Of a stretch of 64,000 nt of DNA, positions 25,051-34,248 are shown in pieces; the stretch's first letter is position 1; each line of letters starts with the position of its first letter. The DNA lies in NCBI RefSeq assembly GCF_039543245.1, contig NZ_BAABJJ010000010.1, positions 62,001 to 126,000 of the forward strand, read 5' to 3'. This DNA comes from Algibacter_G agarivorans (GTDB taxonomy: Bacteria > Bacteroidota > Bacteroidia > Flavobacteriales > Flavobacteriaceae). The notes below the pieces were generated by a model. The model saw nothing but the letters and a program-made list of their open reading frames with translations, was not told the origin of the DNA and ran no database searches. Made by a program: the position numbers and the translations under genes.

Positions 25051-26457
25051 TTATTTTACTTTAGAAATTTGTGCCATTAGTTCGGCTTCAGCACAAAGTT
25101 TGCCATTAGCGTATGCATACCCTTGCATGTGGCATATACCACGACGTATTGGGGTAATTAACGAACATTTGAATATTAACGTATCTCCAGGCATTACTTT
25201 TTGTTTAAACTTTACTTTATCCATTTTCATGAAAAAAGTTAAATAATTTTCTGGATCAGGAACCGTATTTAAAACTAAAACACCACCTGTTTGAGCCATA
25301 GCTTCTACAATCAGAACACCTGGCATTACTGGAGCTCCAGGAAAATGACCTTTAAAGAACTCTTCATTCATGGTCACGCTTTTTGTAGCTATTACATGGC
25401 TATCTGAAAGCTCAAATACTTTGTCGATTAATAAAAAGGGTTGTCTATGTGGCAACATGTCCATAATTTGAACAACATCCATTAAAGGAGGTTGATTCAA
25501 ATCTATATTTGGCACGTTATTACGACGTTCGTTTTTTATTATTTTAGCTAATTTTTTTGCGAATTGCGTATTTACAAAATGTCCAGGCTTGTTAGCTATA
25601 ACCTTACCTCGTATTCTTGTGCCTATCAATGCTAAATCTCCTAAAACATCAAGCAATTTATGTCTTGCTGCTTCATTAGGATGATGTAATGTTAAATTAT
25701 CCAAAATACCATTCGGTTTAACCGAAATAGAATCTTTTTTAAATGCAACTCTAAGCTTCTCCATAGTTTCAGGAGATAGTGCTTTATCAACATAAACGAT
25801 AGCATTGTTTAGATCGCCTCCTTTTATTAAGCCATTTTCTAATAGCATTTCAATTTCATGTAAAAAACTAAATGTACGTGAATCTGAAATATCTTTCTTA
25901 AAATCTGAAATATGATTAAGTGTCGCATTTTGAGTGCCCAATACTTTTGTGCCAAAATCTACCATAGTAGTAATTTGGTACTCTTTTGATGGCATTACTA
26001 ATATTTCACTGCCAGACTCTTCATCAATATAAGATACAATATCTGTTATTACAAATTCCTCTCTAAAAACATCAAGTTCTATGACATTGGCTTTTTCAAT
26101 AGCTTCAACAAAAAACTTTGAAGACCCATCCATAATTGGAGGCTCTGAGGCATTTAATTCAATAATAGCATTATCAACATCTAATCCTACTAATGCTGCA
26201 AGCACATGCTCCGAAGTCTGAATTGCGACTCCGTTTTTTTCTAAACAAGTACCTCGCTGCGTGTTTGTTACATAATTTGCATCCGCTTCAATAACTGGTG
26301 CACCTTCTAAATCTACACGTTTAAAAGACAAACCAGAATTAGCTAAAGCTGGTTTAAAAGTTATGGTTACATTCTTACCAGTATGTAACCCTACCCCTGT
26401 TAAAGAAACCTCGTCTTTAATGGTTTTCTGTTTTATTTCAGTATTAACTATTCCCAT
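25051..26457 (-). CDS. lpxC/fabZ: Fused UDP-3-O-acyl-GlcNAc deacetylase / 3-hydroxyacyl-ACP dehydratase
   Basis: Two enzymes in one chain of 468 residues, an arrangement characteristic of Bacteroidetes. The N-terminal LpxC part (about 1-305) carries zinc ligands in TSEHVLAAL (His84) and LHHPNEAARHKLLDVLGD, and commits UDP-acyl-GlcNAc to lipid A. The FabZ hotdog part (about 320-468) has MLPHRQPFLLID and the active-site FKGHFPGAPVMPGVL, and dehydrates 3-hydroxyacyl-ACP, so one polypeptide touches both branches that compete for hydroxyacyl-ACP. Its start overlaps the end of lpxD by 14 bp. Confidence 0.96.
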   Translation of the reverse strand: MGIVNTEIKQKTIKDEVSLTGVGLHTGKNVTITFKPALANSGLSFKRVDLEGAPVIEADANYVTNTQRGTCLEKNGVAIQTSEHVLAALVGLDVDNAIIELNASEPPIMDGSSKFFVEAIEKANVIELDVFREEFVITDIVSYIDEESGSEILVMPSKEYQITTMVDFGTKVLGTQNATLNHISDFKKDISDSRTFSFLHEIEMLLENGLIKGGDLNNAIVYVDKALSPETMEKLRVAFKKDSISVKPNGILDNLTLHHPNEAARHKLLDVLGDLALIGTRIRGKVIANKPGHFVNTQFAKKLAKIIKNERRNNVPNIDLNQPPLMDVVQIMDMLPHRQPFLLIDKVFELSDSHVIATKSVTMNEEFFKGHFPGAPVMPGVLIVEAMAQTGGVLVLNTVPDPENYLTFFMKMDKVKFKQKVMPGDTLIFKCSLITPIRRGICHMQGYAYANGKLCAEAELMAQISKVK

Positions 26458-27469
26458 TTATTTTTTCTAAATCATTTATATTTTTAACAATAGTCGGCAA
26501 GTTTTTAAAATGAACGTATGCCTTGTTATAATCGCTCAGTTTTATAGCTGGTGAACCTTGAAGCATCTCGTTATCTTTTACATTTCTACCTATACCGGAT
26601 TGTGCCTGTATTCTAACATTATTACCAATGGTTATATGTCCTGCAATACCAACTTGACCTCCAATTTGACAGTTTTTACCAATTTTTGAAGAACCCGCTA
26701 TTCCAGACTGAGCAGCAATTACGGTGTTTTCTCCAATTTCTACATTATGGGCTATTTGAATTTGATTGTCAAGTTTTACACCGCTTCGTATTATTGTAGA
26801 GCCCAATGTTGCTCTATCTATGGTCGTAGCTGCACCAATATCAACAAAATCTTCAATGATAACATTCCCAATTTGAGGGATTTTACTATAACCCCCATCT
26901 TCATTAGGTGCAAATCCAAAACCATCAGCTCCTATTATGGCACCAGAGTTTATAATACAATTTTTACCAATAATAGTGTCTGAATAAATTTTAGCACCAG
27001 AAAAAACAATGGTGTTATCTCCTAATATGACATTATCTCCTATGTATGCACTCGGGAAAATCTTCACATTATCGCCCATAACAACATGGTCTCCAACATA
27101 ACTGAATGCTCCTATATATATATTACCTCCTAGTTTTGATGAATCTGAAACATACGAAGGTTGTTCAACACCTACTTTGTTCAGTTTTACTGAATTGTAA
27201 TATTCTAGGATTTTTGAAAACGCTAAATAAGCATCCTCAACTTTGATTAATGTTGTATCTATAGCGTTTTCAGGAACAAAAGTTTTATTTACAATAGTAA
27301 TAGAAGCCTTTGTAGAATATATATGTGACGTATATTTAGGGTTTGCTAAAAAAGTTAAAGAACCTTCAAATCCTTCTTCTATTTTAGAAAGCTTAGATAC
27401 TTCAATATCAGGATTTCCAACGACATCGCCTTCTAAAATTCCCGCTATTTGTTGTGCTGTAAATTTCAC
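26444..27469 (-). CDS. lpxD: UDP-3-O-acylglucosamine N-acyltransferase
   Basis: The third step of lipid A synthesis. It has 341 residues: an N-terminal uridine-binding domain (about 1-100, MKFTAQQIAGILEGDVVGNPD), a hexapeptide beta-helix (about 105-300) with the catalytic His in QIAHNVEIGENT, and a C-terminal helix. It heads the lpxD-lpxC/fabZ-lpxA-efp unit. A TATTTTTG box at 27505-27512 (minus), 35 bp upstream, is a full match to the -7 consensus and lies at the end of the preceding spacer. Confidence 0.95.
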   Translation of the reverse strand: MKFTAQQIAGILEGDVVGNPDIEVSKLSKIEEGFEGSLTFLANPKYTSHIYSTKASITIVNKTFVPENAIDTTLIKVEDAYLAFSKILEYYNSVKLNKVGVEQPSYVSDSSKLGGNIYIGAFSYVGDHVVMGDNVKIFPSAYIGDNVILGDNTIVFSGAKIYSDTIIGKNCIINSGAIIGADGFGFAPNEDGGYSKIPQIGNVIIEDFVDIGAATTIDRATLGSTIIRSGVKLDNQIQIAHNVEIGENTVIAAQSGIAGSSKIGKNCQIGGQVGIAGHITIGNNVRIQAQSGIGRNVKDNEMLQGSPAIKLSDYNKAYVHFKNLPTIVKNINDLEKINGNS

Positions 27470-27504
27470 ACTTTAAAAGTTATATGTTTTTTGTTTGATT
27501 CACG

Positions 27505-27512
27505 CAAAAATA
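27505..27512 (-). promoter_or_regulatory. -7 box of the lpxD-lpxC/fabZ-lpxA operon
   Basis: TATTTTTG on the minus strand matches TAnnTTTG, with the lpxD start 35 nt downstream. The region upstream reaches into the end of the HD hydrolase gene, and no convincing -33 TTTG is seen. Confidence 0.45.
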
Positions 27513-27523
27513 GGAAAAATGTG

Positions 27524-28744
27524 CTAAAGTTTAGCCTTAGGGTAACATATATAATATTTAGTAACTGGTTTCGACAAGGCTTTAAGGTTTAACTGGTCTG
27601 ATGCTTTTACAATATCTTGGATTTTACCAGACTTGTGCAAAATGTTGATGCCTTTAGTGTTTAAATGATATGCTTGATTGGAAATACTACCTGTAAATAC
27701 AAAATATTGAGCTTCTTCTTTTGTAATATTATAGTTCTTCATTAAGATACCTGTATGTTTTTCTAAACTATTTTCTTTTATATTTTTATTTTTTAGTTTT
27801 ATTTTAAGTAAATTTCTGTTAATAATCATCTCACATAATTGACTAAGTACAAAATCATCATGATGCTGCCATTGTTTCATAGCTGAAACAATATCATAAT
27901 CATCTAACTGTGCAAAAACCTCAAGGGTTTCATTATTGAAGTTATCAATAGATATTTTATTATTAAGAAAATATAAAATAGCATCACTAGCCTGTAACTC
28001 ACGCCCAGAATCGTGCAACTCTTTAGCGCGTTTTAACACTCTAATTAATAATTGTTCGGCAACCAAACCTGTTTTGTGCAAATACACTTGCCAATACATA
28101 AGTCGTCTGGCAATAATAAATTTTTCAACACTATAAATACCTTTTTCTTCAACCACCAAATTATCATCCACAACATGAAGCATGGTAATTAAACGCTCAC
28201 TATTTATATTGCCTTCTGCAACGCCTGTATAAAAACTATCGCGCTTTAAATAATCGGCTCTATCCATATCAATTTGACCCGATATAAGCTGACACATGAA
28301 TTTTCTTGGGTATTCTCCTTTAAAAATCTGAATGGCAAGCGTTAAATTTCCGTTAAATTCTTCATTTAATCGTGTCATAAAAAGTAACGAAATCTCCTCA
28401 TGGGACACATTATTTACTATGCTATGTTCCATGGCATGCGAGAATGGTCCATGGCCAATATCGTGTAGCAAAATAGCAACGTAGAGTCCTGTTTCTTCTT
28501 CTTCAGAAATTGTAACCCCTTTAAAACGTAGTACATTAACCGCTTGCTGCATTAAATGCACACAACCAATGGCATGATGAAATCGTGTATGATGCGCACC
28601 TGGATATACCAAATAAGACATGCCCATTTGTGTAATTCTTCGCAAGCGCTGAAAATATCTGTGTTGTATTAGATCGAAAATAAGCGAATTCGGAATAGTA
28701 ATAAATCCGTAAATTGGGTCGTTTAATATTTTAAGTTTGTTCAA
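27524..28744 (-). CDS. HD-domain phosphohydrolase (dGTPase-like)
   Basis: A cytoplasmic HD-superfamily protein of 406 residues. The metal-binding residues are in TRFHHAIGCVHLM (His56/57) and ILLHDIGHGPFSHAMEHS (His94-Asp95), and the third metal Asp is likely in GQIDMDRADYLKRDS. This arrangement matches the SAMHD1/dGTPase-like HD group, whose members hydrolyse nucleotides; the substrate here is unknown. It lies just upstream of the lipid A operon and is divergent from porX. Confidence 0.88.
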   Translation of the reverse strand: MNKLKILNDPIYGFITIPNSLIFDLIQHRYFQRLRRITQMGMSYLVYPGAHHTRFHHAIGCVHLMQQAVNVLRFKGVTISEEEETGLYVAILLHDIGHGPFSHAMEHSIVNNVSHEEISLLFMTRLNEEFNGNLTLAIQIFKGEYPRKFMCQLISGQIDMDRADYLKRDSFYTGVAEGNINSERLITMLHVVDDNLVVEEKGIYSVEKFIIARRLMYWQVYLHKTGLVAEQLLIRVLKRAKELHDSGRELQASDAILYFLNNKISIDNFNNETLEVFAQLDDYDIVSAMKQWQHHDDFVLSQLCEMIINRNLLKIKLKNKNIKENSLEKHTGILMKNYNITKEEAQYFVFTGSISNQAYHLNTKGINILHKSGKIQDIVKASDQLNLKALSKPVTKYYICYPKAKL

Positions 28745-28764
28745 ACTTTAAATTTTAGCATTAA

Positions 28765-28779
28765 ATATTTGCAAATATA
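28765..28779 (-). promoter_or_regulatory. -7 box of the HD gene within a palindrome
   Basis: TATATTTG (28779-28772, minus) is a full -7 match, 28 nt before the HD gene start. It forms half of the perfect palindrome ATATTTGCAAATAT (28765-28778), so the plus strand also carries a near-match (AATATTTG) facing porX. Confidence 0.45.
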
Positions 28780-28878
28780 ACGATATGAAGTCCATAATGG
28801 GCATCTGAAAATAAAAACGCTCAAAATAGCATAGCAACTATTTAAAGCACTTTTAACAAAAAAATTAATAAAAATAAT

Positions 28879-30426
28879 ATGATAAACATACTTTGGGTAG
28901 ATGATGAAATAGATTTACTAAAACCGCATATTTTATTTCTAGAAAAGAAAAACTATAACGTAACAACATGCAAAAGTGGTACTGAGGCTATTGATATTTT
29001 AGATGAAGAAAATTTCGATATCGTTTTTTTAGATGAAAATATGCCAGGGCTTACAGGGCTCGAAACGTTGCATGAAATTAAAGAAAAGCAAGATAGCCTT
29101 CCAGTGGTTATGATTACCAAAAGTGAAGAAGAATATATTATGGAAGAGGCCATAGGTAACAAAATAGCCGATTATTTAATAAAGCCTGTAAATCCAAATC
29201 AAATACTATTAAGCCTTAAAAAGAATTTAGATCATTCTAGATTGGTTTCAGAAAAAACAACATCAAACTACCAACAAGAGTTCAGAAAAATAGCCATGGA
29301 TTTGGCTATGGTCAATAGTTATGAAGCATGGGTGAGTTTGTATCAAAAACTCATTTATTGGGAAATTCAATTGGAAGATATAGAAGATGCTAGCATGTTT
29401 GAAATTTTAGAGTCTCAAAAAAATGAAGCAAACATTCAGTTTGGAAAGTACATAGAGAAGAACTATGCTGATTGGTTTAAACCACATGAGGATTCTCCAA
29501 TAATGTCACATACACTTTTTAAAGAAAATATAGTTCCAGAAATAAGTAAAGAGCAACCTACCGTTTTAATTGTTATTGATAATTTACGATATGATCAATG
29601 GAAAGTTTTTGAACCCATAATTAACAATTATTATAAAAAGGAAAAAGAAGAGGCCTTTTTTAGTATTCTTCCAACTGCCACCCAGTATGCGCGTAATGCC
29701 ATTTTTTCTGGTTTAATGCCAAGTGATATGGAAAAGTTATTTCCTCAGTATTGGAAAAACGATACCGATGAAGGAGGTAAAAATATGCATGAAGCAGATT
29801 TTCTTGAAGCTCAAATGAAACGTTTAAGTTTAACCCATTTAAATTATGAATATTATAAAATAACAAATTTAAAAAATGGCAAAAAATTGGCCGATAGTTT
29901 TAAATCATTAAAAAATAACGATCTAACGGTTGTTGTTTATAATTTTGTTGATATGCTTTCGCATTCCAAAACCGAAATGGAGGTTGTAAAAGAGTTGGCT
30001 TCAAATGATAAAGCCTACAGGTCACTAGCGTTAAGTTGGTTCAAAAATTCGCCACTTTTAGAAATGATTCAACAAGCACAACAAATGGGTTTTAAATTAA
30101 TTTTAACCACAGACCATGGAACTATTAATGTTAAAAATCCGTCAAAAGTTATTGGAGATAGGGATACTAGCTTAAATCTTCGTTACAAAACTGGCAGAAG
30201 TTTGTCTTATGACAGTAAAGATGTACTCGTAGCAAAAGACCCTAAAGAAATTCACTTACCATCTATAAATATGAGTAGTTCATACATTTTTGCCAAAAGC
30301 GATTTGTTTTTTGCGTATCCAAATAACTATAATCATTATGTAAGTTATTTTAGGAATACATACCAACATGGTGGTGTATCTCTCGAAGAAATGATTATTC
30401 CCTTTGTCGTGTTTAATCCAAAATAA
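28879..30426 (+). CDS. porX: PorX: response regulator fused to PglZ/alkaline-phosphatase domain
   Basis: A two-domain protein of 515 residues. The receiver domain (about 1-120) has Asp8-Asp9, the phosphoacceptor Asp52 (IVFLDENMPG) and Lys102 (DYLIKPVNP). The second part (about 215-515) is a PglZ domain of the alkaline-phosphatase superfamily, with IVIDNLRYDQW and TTDHGTINV motifs. In Porphyromonas and Flavobacterium this protein, with the PorY kinase, controls type IX secretion and gliding genes, and its PglZ part cleaves nucleotide phosphodiesters. It supports the presence of T9SS in this organism. It is divergent from the HD gene, and tsaE follows after 86 bp. Confidence 0.95.
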   Translation: MINILWVDDEIDLLKPHILFLEKKNYNVTTCKSGTEAIDILDEENFDIVFLDENMPGLTGLETLHEIKEKQDSLPVVMITKSEEEYIMEEAIGNKIADYLIKPVNPNQILLSLKKNLDHSRLVSEKTTSNYQQEFRKIAMDLAMVNSYEAWVSLYQKLIYWEIQLEDIEDASMFEILESQKNEANIQFGKYIEKNYADWFKPHEDSPIMSHTLFKENIVPEISKEQPTVLIVIDNLRYDQWKVFEPIINNYYKKEKEEAFFSILPTATQYARNAIFSGLMPSDMEKLFPQYWKNDTDEGGKNMHEADFLEAQMKRLSLTHLNYEYYKITNLKNGKKLADSFKSLKNNDLTVVVYNFVDMLSHSKTEMEVVKELASNDKAYRSLALSWFKNSPLLEMIQQAQQMGFKLILTTDHGTINVKNPSKVIGDRDTSLNLRYKTGRSLSYDSKDVLVAKDPKEIHLPSINMSSSYIFAKSDLFFAYPNNYNHYVSYFRNTYQHGGVSLEEMIIPFVVFNPK

Positions 30427-30446
30427 TCCGTGAAAAGCTAAAAACG

Positions 30447-30459
30447 TCGATGAAATGCA
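30447..30459 (-). promoter_or_regulatory. TGCATTTC box between porX and tsaE
   Basis: The minus-strand sequence TGCATTTCATCGA differs by one or two bases from boxes at 51039-51051 and 51088-51100 and by three from the one at 6624-6636. Its role is unknown. Confidence 0.3.
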
Positions 30460-30512
30460 TTTTTTTCTAGGTTTTTACATTTATTATTATTAATATTGTC
30501 AAGAAATATTAT

Positions 30513-30923
30513 TTGAATTTGGAAATTTGTTATGAATTAAATGATGTTGAGCACGTTGCTGATCAACTCATTGCTAACGTAAAGACTAAAACGTTATTGT
30601 TTTATGGGGATATGGGCGTTGGTAAAACCACACTTATAAAAACCGTAGTAAAAGCATTAGGAAGCCATGATGAAGTTAGTAGTCCAACATTTTCTATTGT
30701 AAATGAATATGAATTAAATGATGATAAAGTGTATCATTTTGATTTATATAGAATAAACGATGTTGAAGAAGCTTATAATTTCGGAATTGAAGATTATTTA
30801 GATTCTGAACATTGGAAGCTAATTGAATGGCCAGAAAAAATTGAACCCATTTTATTTGATTCTTTTGATAAAATAAAATTAGAATTAGATGCTGATAACA
30901 ACAGGATTCTAAGACTAAATTAA
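30513..30923 (+). CDS. tsaE: tRNA threonylcarbamoyladenosine biosynthesis ATPase
   Basis: A small P-loop ATPase that works with TsaB and TsaD in adding threonylcarbamoyl to A37 of tRNA. It has 136 residues, with the Walker A GDMGVGKTT (about 33-41), SSPTFSIVNEY and the HFDLYRI Walker-B-like strand. No ATG is available near the start; two TTG codons are possible, at 30513 and at 30519. The second gives MEICYELND, closer to how relatives begin. It follows porX in the same direction, but the gap suggests its own start signal. Confidence 0.93.
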   Translation: MNLEICYELNDVEHVADQLIANVKTKTLLFYGDMGVGKTTLIKTVVKALGSHDEVSSPTFSIVNEYELNDDKVYHFDLYRINDVEEAYNFGIEDYLDSEHWKLIEWPEKIEPILFDSFDKIKLELDADNNRILRLN

Positions 30924-30999
30924 TAACCAGAAAACCAATAATACAACCAGTTTATGCACAATAAATAACATAATCACCTCCTTATTTTGAAGTTTTACG

Positions 31000-31012
31000 G
31001 GAAACCCACAAC
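31000..31012 (+). promoter_or_regulatory. GGGAAACCCACAA motif upstream of the small secreted peptide
   Basis: GGGAAACCC with flanks is repeated at 34236-34248, with TTTT before and TAAA(A/T)TT after in both. It lies 110 bp upstream of the 31122 gene. It looks like a regulator site, but I cannot name the protein. Confidence 0.35.
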
Positions 31013-31083
31013 GTAAATTTTAGAAAACACTGTTTTTAACATAATTTTAACATTTACTTATAAACTTCAAGATAGCTTTCATA

Positions 31084-31091
31084 TACTTTTG
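31084..31091 (+). promoter_or_regulatory. -7 promoter box before the 31122 gene
   Basis: TACTTTTG is a full match to TAnnTTTG, 30 nt upstream of the ATG of the small peptide gene. Confidence 0.5.
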
Positions 31092-31121
31092 GATTATTAA
31101 TTAATTAAAATCCCTTATAAT

Positions 31122-31259
31122 ATGAAAACTAAAAAGTATGTAATTGCACTAGCAATTTTCGGAGGTATGTTATTTTTAGCTCAAACTGCTAATCAATATA
31201 ACGTAGATGCAGAACAAACAGCACAAGTTAGAAAATCAGCAATTAAAGTATCTGACTAA
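31122..31259 (+). CDS. Small secreted or membrane-anchored peptide (45 aa)
   Basis: This frame is 45 codons long and starts with a signal-like N-terminus (MKTKKYVIALAIFGGMLFLAQTA), followed by a short polar tail (QYNVDAEQTAQVRKSAIKVSD). A -7 promoter box precedes it by 30 nt, and a longer spacer with the GGGAAACCC motif lies upstream. Its 3' end overlaps the first 53 nt of the next gene in another frame, which suggests translational coupling. There is no known family. The signal peptide, the promoter and the tidy ATG make it likely to be real, but this is not proven. Confidence 0.55.
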   Translation: MKTKKYVIALAIFGGMLFLAQTANQYNVDAEQTAQVRKSAIKVSD

Positions 31260-31755
31260 GCCTAAGAACAATAAGAATATAGTTATTGGCAGTATTATTG
31301 CCACGTTAATAGCTATTACACCTTATTTATTCTATCTTTATGAAAGTGTTCCAGATTCAAACATCTGGAACACTTTTTTGTTTACTTATAATAGTGGTTA
31401 TTTTGAGAATGCTAATGTTGCTATGTGGGTTTTAACAAGTAAACTAATTCCACTTTATTTATTGCTATTATGGTTTTTTACTTGTAGACATTGGTGGTAT
31501 CATACCTTATTAGTACCAATAGCGATGTATTCGTATCAAACCTTCGACACTTTAAATAAAGATGGTGAATTTTTTGATTCAAATCAATTGATTTACCTAA
31601 TTCCTATAATGGCTGTAATTATACCATCTATATATTTAGTAAGAGCTAGAATTTTTAATAGAATAAATGAAGCAAATAAATCTTTAGAAGAACTAGAAGA
31701 TGAATTTAAGATATCTCCAAAAAACTTTTGGCAGAGAGTGAAGCAGTATTTTTAA
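31207..31755 (+). CDS. Membrane protein of unknown function
   Basis: A 182-residue protein with a basic N-terminus and about four membrane segments (near 25-43, 80-92, 96-112 and 130-148), ending in a charged, probably cytoplasmic tail (EELEDEFKISPKNFWQRVKQYF). It starts inside the preceding small peptide gene. I recognise no domain. It is convergent with the TonB-type gene, 10 bp from its stop. Confidence 0.6.
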   Translation: MQNKQHKLENQQLKYLTKPKNNKNIVIGSIIATLIAITPYLFYLYESVPDSNIWNTFLFTYNSGYFENANVAMWVLTSKLIPLYLLLLWFFTCRHWWYHTLLVPIAMYSYQTFDTLNKDGEFFDSNQLIYLIPIMAVIIPSIYLVRARIFNRINEANKSLEELEDEFKISPKNFWQRVKQYF

Positions 31756-31765
31756 TTATCATCTT

Positions 31766-34186
31766 TTAATTTAGTCGTTCAATTTCTTCTAAATCAATTT
31801 CTTTTTTATTACTATTCAATCTAAAGTTTCCAAATTTATAGTTAAATCCAAGAGTGAAAAATCTATTTTCATACCTTCTTTTCTTATAAATATCTTGATT
31901 TAGGTATTTAGTAGAAGTTGAGAAGTTTTTTGTGTTAAAAACATCTATAACCCCCATACTTACTGAAGCTTTATTGTTCCATAAAGTTTTACTTAAACTA
32001 ATGTCTAAACTAGACCGCTTACCAACAATTAATGGTCCTTGCGCATATGGCGATATATATAAATATGATATATCGGCCAATAAACTTTTATCTTTTAAAA
32101 AGGTAATGTTATTGCTAAATCGAAATAAGACAGACCATTTATCCGTAGAAAATAATTCATTACTACTTTCTAAAGCGTAAAATTGATTTTCATAATAGAA
32201 AATAGAAGACTCAGCATAAAGACTCCATCTGTTTTGAATTTGAGTGTAAGAAGACAAATCTAATCCATAGGATATGCTTCTATCGATATTTGTATTTAAG
32301 TATTTTATAAAATTATTTTCATTGTCTTGGAATACAATTTGTATTGAAGGATCATTTTCATACCTATAATAAATTTCAAATGTATAATCTTCATTATAAA
32401 CATAGCCTAATGTAAATGAATCATCAATTTGAGGTTTTAGATTTGGATCCCCAGATTTATAGGTATTATCATTTAAAAAGTATTTATATGGATTCAAATC
32501 AGCATAACGAGGTCTATATATACGTCGGTTATAATTAAAATAAATCTCACTGTTCTCATTTAATTTATTTAAAACATGAAATGAAGGGAAAAATTTAATG
32601 TAGTCAGTTTCATTAATTTGATTTGTAGATAACGAATTTCCTTTAATATCAGTGAACTCTACTCTAAGCCCAGATTTAATTCTCCAAGATTCCCAATCTT
32701 TTGAAAAACTTACATAAGTAGCATAATTGGTTTCATCATATAAAAAAGTATCAGAAGCATCTAAATCCTCTTGTCTTAAGGCCTTTTCAAAAATATACTG
32801 ATTTAAAACACTTTCGGAGTTAATCTTAGACAGTTTAGCTCCCGCCTCAAAATGAGCTGATTCATTAATTGGTAACTGGTAATCAACTTGACCTGTATAT
32901 AATTCTATAGTCTGACTTGAAAATGTTTGAAACTGATTATTTCTAAATGGACTACTAGCACTTGGTAAAAAATAGCCAGTTTTAACATCTTGAAAATTTG
33001 AAAAATCATAATTTGTATAGTGTAAATTACTTGAAACCTTCTCCCCCTCCTTTTTAAATTTATGGATATAATCTAAAGTAAAAGCTAGATTAAAGGTTTC
33101 TTCAACTGCTTTATTTATAGTATTAAATGTAGAATCTAAAATACTAGTAGCACTATAAATCTCAGTAAAAGAATTAATTCCTGTTTTTGTAACCCTTCTA
33201 GGTGATATGATCATGTTAGTCGAAAACCCAAGGCTATTACTCTTATTTATTTCATAATCGATATTGGCGTTAATGTTTTGGTTTTCGGATTTCCTTATCC
33301 TTTCATATTCTGTTTCCCAACTTGATATAATTTGATTGTTTTCTATAAAATTGATAAATTCATCATTATTTTGGTAATCTTTCCTAGGACTAATACTATA
33401 ATTCAAATAAGTATTCAGTTTTTTAGTCTTAAAAAAATGACTCGTACCAAATGAATATTTAGGAAATTCCGAGCCTTGTTTAAAGTTTCCGAAAACACTT
33501 CCATTATAACCAGCTATAATGTTTTTTGAAGTAATAATGTTCAACACAGCTCCACCTTCAGCCTCATACTTTGCTGGCGGACTGGTAATAACTTCAACAG
33601 ATTTTATATTGGTCGCAGAAGTACCTTCTAAAAGTTGTTGAATTTCATTAATTGACAAATGCACGCGTCTGTCGTTAATATAAACTGTTGGTGTAGATTG
33701 TTTAATTGTAATGGTTCCATCATGAACCAAAACCCCAGGCGTATGTTTTAATACGTCTAAAACATTATTGTTTGATAGTGTGGAGTTTTCAACATTAAAT
33801 ACCAAACGGTCCACCATACGCTTTACCGTAGGGCGTTTTGCAACTATGGTAACGCCGTCCAGCGCTTCTAAATTTTCTTTTAGTATAATAATGCCTAGCT
33901 TCGTATCACTATCAACTTTTATTTCTGAAGTATGTGCTTTAAAACCTAGAAAACTAACTTTAAAAATATATGCCCCTGCTTTTACATTATCAATATTAAA
34001 AGCACCAAATTCATTAGTAGTTGTGCCTTTAATTATTGATGAATCTTTAGTGTCAATTAGCACAGCGTTAGCATAAGCTATGGGGTGGCTATTCGTATCA
34101 TTTACATTGCCTATAACATTAAATTCTTGAGAAGAACATATTAATGAAAATAACAATATACAAGAGGAAATTATTTTTGCAAACAT
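31766..34186 (-). CDS. TonB-dependent-receptor-like outer membrane beta-barrel protein
   Basis: An 806-residue exported protein: signal peptide (about 1-19), a carboxypeptidase-regulatory-like domain (about 22-105, starting EFNVIGNVNDTNSHPIAYANAVL), a plug-like domain (about 115-215) and a large outer membrane barrel (OMP_b-brl type, to residue 806). There is no SusD partner nearby, so it is not a classical glycan uptake pair; such orphan barrels in Bacteroidetes often respond to unknown ligands. A full -7 box (TAAGTTTG) lies upstream, with a GGGAAACCC motif 26 bp before it. Confidence 0.87.
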   Translation of the reverse strand: MFAKIISSCILLFSLICSSQEFNVIGNVNDTNSHPIAYANAVLIDTKDSSIIKGTTTNEFGAFNIDNVKAGAYIFKVSFLGFKAHTSEIKVDSDTKLGIIILKENLEALDGVTIVAKRPTVKRMVDRLVFNVENSTLSNNNVLDVLKHTPGVLVHDGTITIKQSTPTVYINDRRVHLSINEIQQLLEGTSATNIKSVEVITSPPAKYEAEGGAVLNIITSKNIIAGYNGSVFGNFKQGSEFPKYSFGTSHFFKTKKLNTYLNYSISPRKDYQNNDEFINFIENNQIISSWETEYERIRKSENQNINANIDYEINKSNSLGFSTNMIISPRRVTKTGINSFTEIYSATSILDSTFNTINKAVEETFNLAFTLDYIHKFKKEGEKVSSNLHYTNYDFSNFQDVKTGYFLPSASSPFRNNQFQTFSSQTIELYTGQVDYQLPINESAHFEAGAKLSKINSESVLNQYIFEKALRQEDLDASDTFLYDETNYATYVSFSKDWESWRIKSGLRVEFTDIKGNSLSTNQINETDYIKFFPSFHVLNKLNENSEIYFNYNRRIYRPRYADLNPYKYFLNDNTYKSGDPNLKPQIDDSFTLGYVYNEDYTFEIYYRYENDPSIQIVFQDNENNFIKYLNTNIDRSISYGLDLSSYTQIQNRWSLYAESSIFYYENQFYALESSNELFSTDKWSVLFRFSNNITFLKDKSLLADISYLYISPYAQGPLIVGKRSSLDISLSKTLWNNKASVSMGVIDVFNTKNFSTSTKYLNQDIYKKRRYENRFFTLGFNYKFGNFRLNSNKKEIDLEEIERLN

Positions 34187-34202
34187 ATAGCCAATTATAA
34201 TG

Positions 34203-34248
34203 CAAACTTATGATATTTAATTTAAACTATTTTGAGGGAAACCCACAA
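34203..34248 (-). promoter_or_regulatory. Promoter region of the TonB-type gene with GGGTTTCCC motif
   Basis: The minus strand has TAAGTTTG (34210-34203), a perfect -7 box, 17 nt before the gene. No -33 TTTG is found at the normal distance. TTGTGGGTTTCCC (34248-34236) sits upstream instead, where an activator could bind. The same motif occurs at 31000-31012. Confidence 0.5.

Noticed and set aside
33768..34076. 102-codon plus-strand frame opposite the TonB-type gene
   Set aside because: Serine-rich shadow of the conserved signal and CarboxypepD-like domains on the other strand.
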